Assembly: GCA_026193735.1 (NCBI GenBank)
Contig: JAPHUJ010000191.1
Location: forward strand, 1-7,858
Source: Sulfurovum sp.
GTDB lineage: Bacteria > Campylobacterota > Campylobacteria > Campylobacterales > Sulfurovaceae
DNA length: 7,858 nt
Reading direction: 5' to 3'
Numbering within the stretch: position 1 is the first letter of the stretch; every line of letters starts with the position of its first letter. Shown here piece after piece: positions 7,184 through 7,858 of the stretch. The translations under genes were made by a program, and so were the position numbers. The notes beneath the pieces are model-generated. The model worked only from the letters and a program-made list of their open reading frames with translations, did no database searches and was not told the origin of the DNA.

Positions 7184-7260
7184 GTCAAGGTAGCTCAGCT
7201 GGTTAGAGCGCTGGTCTCATAAGCCGGAGGTCGAGGGTTCAAGTCCCTCTCTTGACACCA
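7184..7260 (+). tRNA. tRNA with CAT anticodon, most likely elongator tRNA-Met
   Basis: The 77 bases fold as a complete cloverleaf. The acceptor stem is GTCAAGG with TCTTGAC (last pair G-T), the D stem GCTC/GAGC, and the anticodon stem CTGGT/GCCGG (two G-T wobbles). The loop CTCATAA puts CAT at positions 34-36. The T arm is GAGGG-TTCAAGT-CCCTC, followed by discriminator A and an encoded CCA. The initiator is unlikely because position 1 pairs with 72 and the anticodon stem lacks the GGG/CCC run. tRNA-Ile2, whose C34 is changed to lysidine by TilS, has the same anticodon and cannot be fully excluded. Confidence 0.95.
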
Positions 7261-7483
7261 TTTAATTCATCAGTAAATTCTTATTTAATATAACTTCCTG
7301 AAAATTCATAATCTTTTTCATTCTTATCTATTTTTAATCGTGAGCTTACATTTGTATGTGTTTTACCAATAAGACTTGTGTTTTGTGCTGATAATAATCT
7401 TTTACAATTTATGATATTTATAAAAAAGAATTTTTTGATATACTTTTTAATAAGTCGAAAGAATAAAATAGGGAAAAGAAAAG
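7261..7483. other. AT-rich intergenic stretch after the tRNA
   Basis: No coding frame with a credible ribosome site, no second RNA gene, no GC-cored terminator and no copy of the tRNA 3' end is seen in these 223 bases. The only structure is an A6-GAA-T6 hairpin at 7422-7436, abutting the promoter candidate that follows. Confidence 0.6.
7436..7444 (+). promoter_or_regulatory. Predicted extended -10 promoter for the right-edge gene
   Basis: TGATATACT is an extended -10 element (TG, one base, TATACT), preceded by the A-tract/T-tract pair at 7422-7436. Transcription would begin near 7451, about 33 nt before the ATG at 7484. There is no recognisable -35. Confidence 0.45.
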
Positions 7484-7858
7484 ATGACAGACCGTATGGA
7501 TAACACAGAGATTGAATATATTAAACAAGAAAAAGATAAACAGCTTTATACACAGCTCAAGAAAAAACTTGAAGAAGTTGATCTCAAGCATGATGAGGCT
7601 CTCGATGCAGTTAAAAAAGCAAATGATACTGCAGATCAGATGTGGAATGAGAGAAGAAAGATCATTCAGGAAATTAGAAATGTCACAAGAAGATTGAGCG
7701 AAAGAGCTAGAAGTAGAACACTATATACGGTAGATTTTAGAGCAGAGATGGAACTTTACTCTCCAAAGGTAGTATTTGAGAACAAACATATCGTTTCAGC
7801 AATATTCAGCGACAGTAATATCAAGGTAGAAAAAGCACTTGAAGCAAGAATACAAGAA
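7484..7858 (+). CDS. Unassigned coiled-coil protein, 3'-truncated by window edge
   Basis: An uninterrupted frame of 125 codons runs from this ATG to the last base of the window, so the C-terminus is not seen. I do not recognise the family. Residues ~9-80 are highly charged and heptad-like (Lys, Glu, Asp and Arg with regular Leu, Ile and Val), suggesting a long helical or coiled-coil segment, followed by a basic RRLSERARSR stretch (~69-78). Residues ~80-110 (TLYTVDFRAEMELYSPKVVFEN) look more like beta structure. There is no signal peptide or membrane helix, so it is probably cytosolic. A GGGA at 7471-7474, nine bases upstream, may serve as ribosome site. An in-frame ATG at codon 5 is a possible alternative start. 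Codon use and absence of stops support a real gene. Confidence 0.75.
   Translation, partial: MTDRMDNTEIEYIKQEKDKQLYTQLKKKLEEVDLKHDEALDAVKKANDTADQMWNERRKIIQEIRNVTRRLSERARSRTLYTVDFRAEMELYSPKVVFENKHIVSAIFSDSNIKVEKALEARIQE

Noticed and set aside
7184..7260. tRNA as an integration site for a mobile element
   Set aside because: No repeat of the tRNA 3' end, no integrase and no phage-like gene is seen in the window.
7422..7436. A6-GAA-T6 hairpin as a terminator for the tRNA transcript
   Set aside because: It has no GC pair, lies more than 160 bases beyond the tRNA and abuts a promoter candidate. Simple AT-rich sequence is enough to explain it.
7512..7697. 61-codon frame inside the right-edge gene
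   Set aside because: It is in a different frame from the longer open frame starting at 7484, which has better start context and runs to the window end. The Lys/Ser-rich product looks like a frame-shifted shadow.
1..7858. CRISPR array, insertion sequence, toxin-antitoxin or defence system
   Set aside because: No regularly spaced repeats, transposase, terminal inverted repeats or small paired genes were found. The window is made of signalling genes, chaperonins, a tRNA and one unknown edge gene.

Overview
The window looks like ordinary chromosome from an AT-rich member of the Campylobacterota (epsilonproteobacteria; a Sulfurovum- or Sulfurimonas-like organism is my best guess). This rests on the low GC, the flavour of the GroEL/GroES proteins and a HspR-type inverted repeat upstream of groES. 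It is inference from sequence feel, not from a database comparison.

Left part (1-5005, plus strand): three tandem paralogous genes for GGDEF-EAL cyclic-di-GMP proteins. The first enters from outside the window, so its 5' end is missing. The second and third are complete, with an N-terminal membrane helix, a PAS-like sensor region, a degenerate GGDEF domain and a C-terminal EAL domain. GGDEF is degenerate in all three, so none should make c-di-GMP. The EAL catalytic set is intact in the first two, which are probable phosphodiesterases. In the third the second Asp of the DDFG motif is Gln and a metal-ligand Glu is Asp, so it is probably a pseudoenzyme, sensor or regulator. Genes 2 and 3 are 15 bp apart and probably co-transcribed from an extended -10 promoter in the 109-bp gap after gene 1.

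Middle part (5023-7094, minus strand): the groES-groEL chaperonin operon, convergent with the EAL genes. The two transcription units meet at a GC-cored hairpin (5023-5043) that can work in both directions. groES has a clear sigma70-type promoter (TTGACT-17-TACAAT). About 25 bp upstream of its -35 lies a perfect 10-bp inverted repeat whose core, CTTTAGT-N7-ACTAAAG, closely resembles the HAIR operator of the heat-shock repressor HspR.

Right part (7109-7858, plus strand): a tRNA with CAT anticodon, most likely elongator tRNA-Met, with its own strong-looking promoter (TTGACA-17-TAAAAT) and an AT-rich 7-nt repeat upstream. A 223-bp intergenic stretch follows, then the start of an unassigned coiled-coil protein gene that runs off the right edge.

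No mobile element, CRISPR array or obvious novel multi-gene system was found. The points most worth a second look are the decay series in the EAL triplet, a gene-conversion-like patch shared by genes 1 and 2, and the variant HAIR operator.
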